Source of the DNA: Acidobacteriota bacterium
GTDB taxonomy: Bacteria > Acidobacteriota > Thermoanaerobaculia > Multivoradales > Multivoraceae
Length of the DNA: 41,246 nucleotides
Assembly (NCBI GenBank): GCA_026707325.1
Contig: JAPOXA010000205.1
Coordinates: 1-41,246, forward strand
Reading direction: 5' to 3'
Shown here piece by piece: positions 10,844-18,613 of the stretch. The number at the start of each line of letters is the position of its first letter. Within the stretch, counting starts at the first letter, position 1. The position numbers and the translations under genes are program-made. The notes under the pieces are model-generated. The model searched no databases. It had not been told where the DNA came from and worked only from the letters and a program-made list of their open reading frames with translations.

Positions 10844-12241
10844 TCAGGGCTCCAGCGGCGGCACCTTCTGCGAGAACTTCACGCCCGTGATCCTGTCCGT
10901 GTTGTCCGCCCGGCGCCGGCGACTCGGCGGGAAGTCCTCCGTCTCCTCGATCCAGGCATCGAGCACCCGGCTCAACTGCCGGGCAATCTGCTCCACTTCC
11001 GACCGGCCGGCCAGGTTCACGAGTTCGTGCGGATCCGACTCCAGATCGTAGACCTCGATCACCGGTCTCGGCGCTTCGAACAGGCGCGCCTGACCCGGCG
11101 TCAACGTTCCCGCCTCGCGGCCCGCGGTCAGGCTGTACCAGGACGGGCTCCGCGACGCATCCGCGGGCGTACAGAGCGGCAACTCCGTGTAGGCGTTGCG
11201 AATCAGCTTGTAGCGCGGCCCGCGCACCGCGCGGATGTGCTCGTCGCAGTTGTGCCAGTTGCGCTCCGCGAACACGTAGTCGCGCCCCGGCGAGGCCTGA
11301 TCGGTCAGCGCCGCGGCGAAGCTCTCTCCCTGGAAGCTCTCCGGGATCCCCGCCCCGGCCGCCTCCAGCAGGGTCGGCGCCAGGTCGATCACGCTGGTCA
11401 GGCCCGGATAGCGAGCGCCCGCCGGCGTGACGCCCGGCCAGGAGACGATCAGCGGCGTGCGGATGCCCGCGTCGTACGCGGTCGCCTTCGCGCGCGGGAA
11501 CGGCATCCCGTTGTCGCTGAGGAAGACGACCAGGGTGTCCTCCCGAAGCTCGCGGCGGTCCAGTTCGGCCACCATTCGGCCGATCTCGGCATCCATCCGC
11601 GAGATCTCGTCGTAGTAGAGGGCCAGGTCGGCCCTTGTCTCGCCGTCGTCGACGAGGTAGGGCGGCACCGAGACTTCGCCCGGATCATGGGGCGGATCGA
11701 CCGCGTCACTTGAGTACGGCCGGTGCGGATCCCGGAAGCCGATCCAGAGGAAGAAAGGCCGATCCCCCACCACGTCCAGGAAACCGGGCAGCCCTTCCCA
11801 GGTCTCCTCCGAGAACCAGTCGAACTGCCGCTCGCCCTCCGGGCCGTAGTGGGTCTTCCGCATGTGCCCCGTGAAGTAGCCCTCCCGGGCGAGGTAGGCC
11901 GGCAGCAGATCCATCCCGGCCGGCAACGGCGTGTGCAGATCCTCGGCGCCCGTGGCGTGCGGATACCGGCCCGAGAGGATGCTGATCCGCGACGGACTGC
12001 ACGACGCCGTCGTCAGGAAGGCGTTCTCGAACACGACCCCGGTTGCCGCAAGACGGTCCAGGTTCGGCGTCCGCACGGCGCGGTTGCCGTACGCCCCGAA
12101 GTCCGACCAGCCGGCGTCGTCGCCGATGAAGACGACGATGTTCGGGCGCTCCTCGACGCCGCGCACCGGCCGGTTCGCCGTCGCCGCTAGGAGAAGTCCC
12201 AGGCCCAGGACTCCCAGGCCGAGAGAGCGGAAGCGGCGCAT
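10844..12241 (-). CDS. exported sulfatase, N-sulfoglucosamine sulfohydrolase-like
   Basis: A 465-residue protein with a signal peptide (about 1-28). The calcium-binding pair G-D-D-A-G is at 40-44. C81 sits in C-S-P-S-R-I-S-I-L-S-G, a Cys-type formylglycine motif (C-x-P-S-R), so it needs a formylglycine-generating enzyme not seen here. The C-S-P-S-R form, short length and D-D-A-G-W-S-D-F-G-A-Y-G-N opening resemble heparan N-sulfatase (SGSH-type, sulfatase subfamily S1_8), but the exact subfamily is an inference. It would remove sulfate from a sulfated glycan or amino sugar, consistent with a marine or host-associated niche. It starts 25 bases after the upstream W-E-G-D-T gene on the same strand, with no strong ribosome site. 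Confidence 0.87.
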   Translation of the reverse strand: MRRFRSLGLGVLGLGLLLAATANRPVRGVEERPNIVVFIGDDAGWSDFGAYGNRAVRTPNLDRLAATGVVFENAFLTTASCSPSRISILSGRYPHATGAEDLHTPLPAGMDLLPAYLAREGYFTGHMRKTHYGPEGERQFDWFSEETWEGLPGFLDVVGDRPFFLWIGFRDPHRPYSSDAVDPPHDPGEVSVPPYLVDDGETRADLALYYDEISRMDAEIGRMVAELDRRELREDTLVVFLSDNGMPFPRAKATAYDAGIRTPLIVSWPGVTPAGARYPGLTSVIDLAPTLLEAAGAGIPESFQGESFAAALTDQASPGRDYVFAERNWHNCDEHIRAVRGPRYKLIRNAYTELPLCTPADASRSPSWYSLTAGREAGTLTPGQARLFEAPRPVIEVYDLESDPHELVNLAGRSEVEQIARQLSRVLDAWIEETEDFPPSRRRRADNTDRITGVKFSQKVPPLEP

Positions 12242-12266
12242 GGGCTCGCGCGCCCCGCCAGCTCGA

Positions 12267-13355
12267 CTACTCGCCGCCGCCTGCCGCGGCGATCGCGTCC
12301 GCCTCCAGCAACCGCGCGCCGCGCATCACGTTGCCGAGCGCGTAGTTGCCCTCGTGGCAGGCGTACTCGAAGACCTTGTTGGGCGTCGAGCGCCAGACGT
12401 ACTCGCCGCTCCAGGCCGTCTCCCAGACGTTCGGGTCCTCGACCGTGAAGCCGTAGAGCAGGTTGCCGTCGGCCAGGCGCCGGAAGCGCTCCACAACCTG
12501 AAGGTCCTTCGTCGCCGACCCCAGAGCCGGTTCCTCGCCGAAGTTCGTCGTGTCGACGACCAGCGTGTCGCCCTCCCACCAGCCGATCGAATCGCCCATC
12601 CACCGGCGCTCCGCGGCGGGTGCGTGCTCGCTGCCGATCCGCACGACGCGGGCATCGTGAACCATCTCGATCAGGATCATCACGTGGTTCTCGGTCTGCA
12701 CGATCCGCTTGTGGTTGTTGTAGAGGGCCGGCAGCATCGGCGGCCCGCCGGTCGAACTGAACCCGAGCAGGCAACGCTCCGGCAACGGCCGCTGTTCCAT
12801 GTTGTCGTAGGGGCCCGAGCCGTCCTCGTTCTCTTCCAGCCACCAGGCGGTGCCGGTGTTCTTGTGGCCGAATGCCGCGAACTGGGCCGCCGCCCGCGCC
12901 ATGCCGGCAGGCGTCATCTCCGGATACTGGCCGTTCGGCGGGTCGGTGATGATCGAGGTCCGCCACTTGCCGTCGATCCTGATCACGTTGTCGCCGGGGT
13001 CCATGTAGAAGGCGTTGTAGCCGCCGCTGCCGCCCGATGCGACTTCGAGCCCCGGATCGAAGATCGGCGCCCCGCCGACCGGCGGTGCCTCGCGATTCGG
13101 ATCGCTGGGCTTGAAGTCCGCCTCGTAGATCTCCGCCTTGCGCTGGGCGATCGCCGCCGCCTCTTCGTCCGTCAGGGTCAGCCGGTCGCCGAACTCCCGC
13201 GGCCGAGTCAACGGCGTCAGAGTCGCTACGTTGTAGGCGCCGGAGAGGTCCGGCTTGCCGTCCGGCCGCCGCGGGACGTCGTCCTGGGCGGCAACGGCCA
13301 CGGGGGCGGCCAGGAGAACCACCAGGCTCAGGAGAAGAACACGCTCAAGCTTCAT
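12267..13355 (-). CDS. exported W-E-G-D-T / Y-A-C-H-E-G-N-Y family protein, copy 2
   Basis: A 362-residue protein with GAGGAGG before its ATG at 13355 and a Sec signal peptide over residues 1-23 (ends V-A-A-Q). It keeps the family order: K-P-D-L-S-G-A-Y (about 34), I-T-D-P-P-N-G-Q (about 130), P-E-R-C-L-L-G-F (about 193), W-W-E-G-D-T-L-V-V-D-T (about 266) and Y-A-C-H-E-G-N-Y-A-L (about 329). The arginine of G-R-W-E-G-D-T is a Trp here. Function unknown. It lies upstream of the sulfatase and downstream of the TonB-like and DUF6152 genes, all on the minus strand. DUF6152 proteins are often seen near this family, which suggests a shared envelope role (general knowledge plus inference). Confidence 0.85.
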   Translation of the reverse strand: MKLERVLLLSLVVLLAAPVAVAAQDDVPRRPDGKPDLSGAYNVATLTPLTRPREFGDRLTLTDEEAAAIAQRKAEIYEADFKPSDPNREAPPVGGAPIFDPGLEVASGGSGGYNAFYMDPGDNVIRIDGKWRTSIITDPPNGQYPEMTPAGMARAAAQFAAFGHKNTGTAWWLEENEDGSGPYDNMEQRPLPERCLLGFSSTGGPPMLPALYNNHKRIVQTENHVMILIEMVHDARVVRIGSEHAPAAERRWMGDSIGWWEGDTLVVDTTNFGEEPALGSATKDLQVVERFRRLADGNLLYGFTVEDPNVWETAWSGEYVWRSTPNKVFEYACHEGNYALGNVMRGARLLEADAIAAAGGGE

Positions 13356-13422
13356 CCGGCACCTCCTCGGTGTACGTAGATTCGCGTACCGTCAACGCTA
13401 CCACCAGGGCCCGGCCAGGGCC

Positions 13423-13959
13423 CTACTCGAGGCGGAAGTTGACAGTCATGGTCCAGTGGACGGCGACCGGCTGCCCATCCAACAGGGCCGGCTCGAACCT
13501 CCACTGCTTCAGGGCCACGACGGCTGCTTCAGTCAGGCCCATCTCGAGTCCCTTCAAGACCTCGACATCCTCCCGGACCTCACCCTGCTCATCGATTGTC
13601 AGTCGCAGAGTCACCTTGCCCTCAATGCGGGCTTTCCTGGCGTTGTTCGTGTATGCCGGCTCCACTGTGTAGGTTCTGACCGGACGTGTGAAGTCACCCT
13701 CGGCTTCCCCAATGTGAATGGGCTTCGGTTCACCCGCCCCATCCTCGCGCGGCGCTCGCTCAGAAGCGAATCGGTCAGAGAGCGGTCGCTCCGAAACCGG
13801 CTCCTCGCCCGCGACCGAAGGCTCCCGATCGCCGAAGATGTCCAGGACGTCCAGCGGCAGTTGGGAGTACACAAGAGAGCCTAGGCCGTACAGCATCGCG
13901 GTAAGGACAATCGCCACCGCCGCGATCTTTGCCAAGTCGACCCAGGGGCCCGCTGTCAC
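13423..13959 (-). CDS. energy transducer TonB-like protein
   Basis: A 178-residue protein started at GTG 13959, 11 bases after the DUF6152 stop. A single N-terminal membrane helix (about residues 9-30) is followed by a Pro-, Glu- and Arg-rich spacer (about 40-85) and a TonB C-terminal domain (about 90-178): V-E-P-A-Y-T, G-K-V-T-L-R-L-T-I-D-E-Q-G, A-A-V-V-A-L-K-Q-W-R-F-E-P-A and a final T-V-N-F-R-L. This is the usual layout of TonB proteins, which span the periplasm and pass proton-motive energy to outer-membrane receptors. Whether it serves the three ZnuD-like receptors at 27712-36169 is unknown. No exbB or exbD lies nearby. Confidence 0.85.
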   Translation of the reverse strand: MTAGPWVDLAKIAAVAIVLTAMLYGLGSLVYSQLPLDVLDIFGDREPSVAGEEPVSERPLSDRFASERAPREDGAGEPKPIHIGEAEGDFTRPVRTYTVEPAYTNNARKARIEGKVTLRLTIDEQGEVREDVEVLKGLEMGLTEAAVVALKQWRFEPALLDGQPVAVHWTMTVNFRLE

Positions 13960-13970
13960 GCTTTCACGCC

Positions 13971-14432
13971 CTACGGCTGGCCGGACGACTCTCGATCGTC
14001 GTACGGCGCGCCAGTGCCGGACGATCCCGCGAACAGCCGGCGGCCGTCCGGCAGCGTCACGTCACGGCCGTTCGCCCGCGGCGCTCCGTCGATCGCCTGG
14101 TAGCCCTCGACGAGGACCTCGGTGCCGGGAGCGACCGAGTTCTTCTTCCAGCCCCGGCGAACCAGGGCGCCCGGCGGGCCGCATTCGACCATCCAAGCCG
14201 TTACCGTTCCCTCGTCGTCCGTGACGTCGATGTGGATCCAGGCATGCGGGTTCACCCACTCGACCTTCGTCACCTTGCCGCGCAGCCGAACCGGCTTCGT
14301 GGCGTCGAACTCGGCGGCGAAGGCGTGGTGCGCGGCGGCCGGTTCCGGCGACGCCATCAGGCCCAACACCAGCGCAGCAGCGAGACCAAGGACTGGCAGG
14401 GCAAGGCGAGAGCAGAATCGCGTCGTCTTCAT
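13971..14432 (-). CDS. DUF6152 family exported protein
   Basis: A 153-residue protein with AGGAAG before its ATG at 14432 and a signal peptide over about 1-34 (cut near A-A-A-H-H). The body shows H-H-A-F-A-A-E-F-D, R-L-R-G-K-V-T-K-V-E-W-V-N-P-H-A-W-I-H-I-D-V, then L-V-R-R-G-W-K-K-N-S, the hallmark blocks of DUF6152. The fold is probably a small beta-barrel (OB-like). The H-H and N-P-H-A-W histidines could bind a metal. Function unknown. It heads the minus-strand run with the TonB-like protein and probably copy 2 of the W-E-G-D-T family. The toxin-antitoxin pair is divergent to it, 128 bases away. Confidence 0.85.
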   Translation of the reverse strand: MKTTRFCSRLALPVLGLAAALVLGLMASPEPAAAHHAFAAEFDATKPVRLRGKVTKVEWVNPHAWIHIDVTDDEGTVTAWMVECGPPGALVRRGWKKNSVAPGTEVLVEGYQAIDGAPRANGRDVTLPDGRRLFAGSSGTGAPYDDRESSGQP

Positions 14433-14536
14433 CGGCGTCTTCCTGTCGGCGGTTTCCGGGAGAATCAGACCCTACCACCGGCAGACAGGAGCCTCATCCG
14501 CCGGGATCGACTGCCTGGCGCTACCGTGGCAACGGA

Positions 14537-14555
14537 GTTATCATTTCCTGATAAC
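14537..14555. promoter_or_regulatory. operator-like palindrome before the toxin-antitoxin pair
   Basis: A perfect inverted repeat, GTTATCA-N5-TGATAAC, ends 5 bases before the GTG start of the toxin gene. It is AT-rich in an otherwise GC-rich region and occupies the place where a ribosome site would be expected; no Shine-Dalgarno sequence is present. Toxin-antitoxin operons are usually repressed by their own DNA-binding antitoxin through such a site, here probably the winged-helix protein at 14932-15291. Confidence 0.6.
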
Positions 14556-14560
14556 CTTCC

Positions 14561-14935
14561 GTGGTGACGACGGACGACCGCGACCCAGGCCTCGACACGC
14601 TGCTGGACCTCCACGGTCAAACACTCTTCGTTGACGAAGTCGGCCACTGGGTCAAGTTCATCGTGAGACGCACCGAAGTGACCCCCGAACGGCCTCACGG
14701 ACTCAGCTACTCCCTGACGCTCCACGCGCCAGATGGCGCCAGGCTGGTCGGATTCGACAACGCGCATCCTCCGAGGCCGGGCCGAGGAACCAGAGCGCGG
14801 AAGAGCCGAGCAAGCGACCACAGCCATCGTCTCAAGAGAATCCGATCCTACGACTACAAGGACGCCGCCGCGCTCCTAGAGGACTTCTGGAAGAACGTAG
14901 ACGACGTTCTACGCGAAAGGGGATCAGTCCCATGA
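14561..14935 (+). CDS. TumE-family (DUF6516) toxin
   Basis: A 124-residue protein starting at GTG 14561 or the next codon, GTG 14564. It shows D-P-G-L-D-T-L-L-D-L-H-G-Q, then E-V-G-H-W-V-K-F-I-V-R-R, R-P-H-G-L-S-Y-S-L-T-L-H and L-V-G-F-D-N-A-H, which match what I know of TumE-type proteins (DUF6516). The C-terminal part has Arg/Lys clusters and a Y-x-Y-x-D-A-x-x-L-L-E-D-F-W helix. TumE is the toxin of the TumE/TumA pair, probably acting on RNA or nucleotides. The gene overlaps the antitoxin gene by 4 bases (ATGA), and an operator palindrome lies directly upstream. Cytoplasmic. Confidence 0.8.
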   Translation: MVTTDDRDPGLDTLLDLHGQTLFVDEVGHWVKFIVRRTEVTPERPHGLSYSLTLHAPDGARLVGFDNAHPPRPGRGTRARKSRASDHSHRLKRIRSYDYKDAAALLEDFWKNVDDVLRERGSVP

Positions 14936-15291
14936 GAACACTGAGGATCGGTATTGCTGACTACGGCCAGATGAAGGAGCGCACGCTGGCTATCGCCCGA
15001 GGCGACTACAGGCCGGCCAAGGGGGAGCCAACCGTCTGGTTCACCTCCATCGAGAGCTTCGCCAAGGTGCTCTCTGAGCGGAACCGTGAACTGCTCATGC
15101 TGATCGCGCAGGAGAAACCGGACTCGCTCACCGAGTTGGCGCTGCTCACGGGAAGAAACAAGTCGAATCTCTCCCGCACGCTGAAGACGATGTCGCGCTA
15201 CGGACTCGTGGAACTGGACAAGGGACAGCGCGGCAGGCTGATCCCGCAGGTTCCGTACGACCAGGTGAGGCTTGACCTCTCGCTGCTCTAG
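14932..15291 (+). CDS. TumA-type antitoxin, HVO_A0114-family winged-helix DNA-binding protein
   Basis: A 119-residue protein whose ATG overlaps the toxin stop (ATGA). Residues 35-75 carry W-F-T-S-I-E-S-F-A-K-V-L-S and N-R-E-L-L-M-L-I-A, then a winged helix-turn-helix: S-L-T-E-L-A-L-L-T-G-R-N-K-S-N-L-S-R-T-L followed by M-S-R-Y-G-L-V-E-L. This MarR/ArsR-like layout is typical of the HVO_A0114 family that pairs with TumE-type toxins. It probably neutralises the toxin and represses the operon through the palindrome at 14537-14555. The toxin gene coming before the antitoxin is the reverse of the classical order, but usual for this type. Confidence 0.8.
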   Translation: MRTLRIGIADYGQMKERTLAIARGDYRPAKGEPTVWFTSIESFAKVLSERNRELLMLIAQEKPDSLTELALLTGRNKSNLSRTLKTMSRYGLVELDKGQRGRLIPQVPYDQVRLDLSLL

Positions 15292-15412
15292 CTAGGCCTC
15301 CCAGCCTTCCGGGACCATGTGTCATCACCCACCACAGTGAGGAGTGCCTGAACCAGCGGCCCCAGCAGAGCCGCGGTGCACGCGCCACTCCGCTACAGGA
15401 AGCTCATGCCGC

Positions 15413-15418
15413 TACACT
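15413..15418 (+). promoter_or_regulatory. possible -10 element TACACT before mcrB
   Basis: The space 15292-15454 between the antitoxin and mcrB holds no gene that I can see. TACACT, followed by CCCCGGC, lies 37 bases before the mcrB ATG. It matches the TAnACT boxes elsewhere in the window, so mcrBC may have its own promoter. No -35 is recognised. Confidence 0.35.
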
Positions 15419-15454
15419 CCCCGGCTTCGACGGATGACCCGAGGCACGACTGCC

Positions 15455-18400
15455 ATGAAAGAGACGTTCACCTGGATCCCCTGGTTCTCCGAACTAGCGG
15501 AGAAGATTGCCGAGGGGGACCAGGAGTCCTTGAGCAGGCGCGCGACACGGATCGAGTGGGGAACTGAAGCTCCCTTCTCGAGCGACGACCCGATCGAACC
15601 GCTCGGCCTGGGTGCTCTGTTAGCCCGCCACAGTAAGGGAACACATCGCAGAAACACGTTTCTCAGCGCGGGCCGCGCATTCGAACTGCGGAATCACCAC
15701 TTGGCAGAGACCTCAGACGCGTGGGATCTTCCCGACAATTGGCACCTCACGGCACACTTGAAGCCGCAGGAACAAGACCTGAGGCGAGCCTGGACGATCT
15801 TCCGTCAAGCCGTAAGTGGCTCGGTCGACCGGAACGCGTTCAGCGAAGCCCTCAAGATCAGCGGTATCGCTCTGAAGAGCCTCTCCACGATGCTGTTCCT
15901 CGTGAATCCGAGGTCTTTCCTCCCACTCGTCGACTACCCGACGTACCTCAAGATACTCGGACTGACCTCGATTCCACCGAGGATGCCTTGGGAGCAGTAT
16001 GCATCAGCGATCAAGGCTGTACGAACCGCCTTTCCCGGATGCGACCTTTGGGAAATTGAGCTGCTCGGGCGCCTGCAGAGAAGTGAGAACGTGGGCGGGC
16101 GCAACATGGTAGTTCGCCCTGACCGCTGCTGGGTCGCTACAACAAACGCATCGTGGGGGACGCAGGTAGGCGACCAATGGAGCGAGTTTCGCGAGAACTA
16201 CTGGGTGCGTGTCGAGAACAGCTCTGCATATCCGGTGGAACGGCCCAAGCCAGGCCATCTCATGCTGGCCCGCTACGGAGACAACGGCCGGGGAATCGGT
16301 GTCGTGTACAGGAATGACTACGGCCAGCAGCGGAATCCAGAGGGAAGAATCCACGTCTTGTGGCTAAACACGAGATCCTGCGAGTTCGAGAAACCGATTC
16401 GGGCGAAGGCCTTCGCTGAGGCATCGGAGAGCGAAATGGCCGCCTTCCGGCAGCGCAGTGAGTACATACCGACGTGGGACGTCCTGGAGGGGACGAGCAA
16501 GGAGCTGGCACTCTGGGCCGAGTTTCTTGAGGTCTGGCCACCGAACCGGGTTCGAGACATGTCTCTGGAGGACTACACGAACCTCAACCGGGATGACGCC
16601 TTCGTCTACTGGCTGGAGAAGCGAACCGAGGCTCTAGGGAGCGTTTGGGGCGGCTCAGCCTTCAAGTTCGGCATCTACCGGCGCGAAGAGACGAGCCCGA
16701 AGCCACCCAAGGGAGGGCGAATCTGGGGTGACGAGTACGCCTGGATGCGCAAGTACGGAAACACGGCGGAAGAGGCCTTCACCACTGTGCGGTCCCGCCT
16801 GACCAAGGTGATCGACGCGGTCAGAGAAGGTGATTTCGAGGCTCTTGACGGGATCGACTTCTCCCCTGCGATCAAGTGGAAGGTCGCGTTCCTCTATCAG
16901 GACCGACAAGATCCTAAACTCCTCGCGATCTACTCCGAGCAACGTGTGCGGACACGCTACGAAGAGGTGTTCCCGGATGCGGGCGAACGCACTACGAGCC
17001 AGCAGCACGCGGCCCTGATCAAGCACTACTCGCGGCTCGGTGGGGTCCTGGAGATAAGCCGCAGGCTCTGGGAACGAACGGCCACTGACCGACGCTACTG
17101 GCTGATGTCGCTCGGACGTCAATCCAGCCGTTGGCCCACATGCTACGAAAGCGGCACGGCGTCGATCGGCTTCGACGATCATCCGGTTGGAGACCTCCAC
17201 GAGTACAGCTCTTTGGAGGAGGTCGGTCAAGCGATGGAGGAAGTACCGGGTGTAGATCCACGTAACACCCGTCTGGCCCTCTGGCAGTTCTCCAACGAGA
17301 TGGAACAGGGTGACGTCATCTTCGTGAAGCGCGGCCAGCACGATGTCGTTGGTCACGGCACTGTGAAGTCCCAGTACCGCCATGTCCCTTCAAGGGAACG
17401 ACACAAGCATCTTCGGGACGTCAACTGGGAGTCGAACTTCCCGAAGGGCAGGCGGGTGGCCGAACAACTAGTCAACAAGACGCTCACCGATGTCACGCCC
17501 TACGCGGACTTGGTCGCGGCGCTGAAGTCTGCCGTGGAGTTCATCGACAGCGGGACCGTTCCGACCCGCGAGAAACACCCATCCAACCAAATCCTCTACG
17601 GGCCACCGGGAACCGGCAAGACATACAGCACGGTCCGCCATGCGCTGGCGATCGTCGATGGTCTGAAGCCCAACGCCGAAATCACTGAGCAAGACAGGCA
17701 GCACTTTCGGCTACTCCGATTCAAGCGTGCTACCGGTTCGGCACCCGCCAAAGGCCAGATCGCCATGGTGACCTTCCACCAGAACTACGCCTATGAGGAC
17801 TTCGTGGAAGGCATTCGCCCCGCACTCACGACGACGGATGGGGACCAGGGCGAAACGTCCGCGGAACTCGGCTACGAGTTACGCCCCGGGATCTTCAGGA
17901 CTATCTGCAAGGCTGCTTCGGAAACTCCCGACCGGAACTTCGTGCTCATCATTGACGAGATCAACCGCGGCAACATCCCGAAGATCTTCGGCGAACTGAT
18001 TACACTGATCGAAGATAGCCGGCGGCTCGGGGAGGACGACGCGACCACCCTCACGCTTCCCTACTCGGACGACGATTTCGGCGTGCCGGGGAATCTCCAC
18101 CTCATCGGCACGATGAACACGGCAGATCGTTCGATTCAGCAGCTCGACACGGCTTTGAGACGGCGGTTCACGTTCGTCGAGATGATGCCCGATCCCGATC
18201 ACGAGCTCATCTCAAGAGACGTCGAAGGCGTGAACTGCCGGGAGATGCTGCGGGCGATGAACGAACGCATCGCCCTGCTCATGGACCGGGAACACCAGAT
18301 CGGCCACACATACCTCCTGAATGTGCAGACGATGGACCAACTCGCACACACGTTCAGAAACCGGGTCTTCCCGCTGCTCCAAGAGTACTTCTACGACGAC

Positions 18401-18613
18401 TGGAGGAAGGTCCGTGCGGTGCTCGGCGGCAACGCTTTCGTGAAGGAGCGCAAGATCGGCGAAGGACACACGCGGAACCTGGCCCAGGAGTTCGACCTCG
18501 TGGACGACGAGATGGTCGTCTACGAGCGTTTGCGACTGGACGACCCGGCCTGGGAAGACGCCAGCGAGTACAAGACAATCTACGAGAACCCGGACGGCGA
18601 GCGACTCCGTTGA
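15455..18613 (+). CDS. mcrB: McrB-like GTP-dependent restriction motor with long N-terminal sensing region
   Basis: A 1052-residue protein. The ATG at 15455 is preferred to upstream codons because M-K-E-T-F-T-W-I-P-W is the usual opening of a domain found in large McrB relatives, and GAGG lies upstream. Residues 1-200 are helical. Residues 225-310 (C-W-V-A-T-T-N-A-S-W-G) may be a PUA-like fold, and 545-650 (Y-W-L-M-S-L-G to G-H-G-T-V-K) look like an EVE/PUA-type modified-base reader. The AAA+ core has Walker A G-P-P-G-T-G-K-T at 716-723, Walker B with D834-E835 and the McrB signature M-N-T-A-D-R-S at 887-893, then D-T-A-L-R-R-R-F. It is about twice the length of E. coli McrB. It translocates DNA for McrC, whose gene overlaps its stop codon. 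Confidence 0.9.
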   Translation: MKETFTWIPWFSELAEKIAEGDQESLSRRATRIEWGTEAPFSSDDPIEPLGLGALLARHSKGTHRRNTFLSAGRAFELRNHHLAETSDAWDLPDNWHLTAHLKPQEQDLRRAWTIFRQAVSGSVDRNAFSEALKISGIALKSLSTMLFLVNPRSFLPLVDYPTYLKILGLTSIPPRMPWEQYASAIKAVRTAFPGCDLWEIELLGRLQRSENVGGRNMVVRPDRCWVATTNASWGTQVGDQWSEFRENYWVRVENSSAYPVERPKPGHLMLARYGDNGRGIGVVYRNDYGQQRNPEGRIHVLWLNTRSCEFEKPIRAKAFAEASESEMAAFRQRSEYIPTWDVLEGTSKELALWAEFLEVWPPNRVRDMSLEDYTNLNRDDAFVYWLEKRTEALGSVWGGSAFKFGIYRREETSPKPPKGGRIWGDEYAWMRKYGNTAEEAFTTVRSRLTKVIDAVREGDFEALDGIDFSPAIKWKVAFLYQDRQDPKLLAIYSEQRVRTRYEEVFPDAGERTTSQQHAALIKHYSRLGGVLEISRRLWERTATDRRYWLMSLGRQSSRWPTCYESGTASIGFDDHPVGDLHEYSSLEEVGQAMEEVPGVDPRNTRLALWQFSNEMEQGDVIFVKRGQHDVVGHGTVKSQYRHVPSRERHKHLRDVNWESNFPKGRRVAEQLVNKTLTDVTPYADLVAALKSAVEFIDSGTVPTREKHPSNQILYGPPGTGKTYSTVRHALAIVDGLKPNAEITEQDRQHFRLLRFKRATGSAPAKGQIAMVTFHQNYAYEDFVEGIRPALTTTDGDQGETSAELGYELRPGIFRTICKAASETPDRNFVLIIDEINRGNIPKIFGELITLIEDSRRLGEDDATTLTLPYSDDDFGVPGNLHLIGTMNTADRSIQQLDTALRRRFTFVEMMPDPDHELISRDVEGVNCREMLRAMNERIALLMDREHQIGHTYLLNVQTMDQLAHTFRNRVFPLLQEYFYDDWRKVRAVLGGNAFVKERKIGEGHTRNLAQEFDLVDDEMVVYERLRLDDPAWEDASEYKTIYENPDGERLR

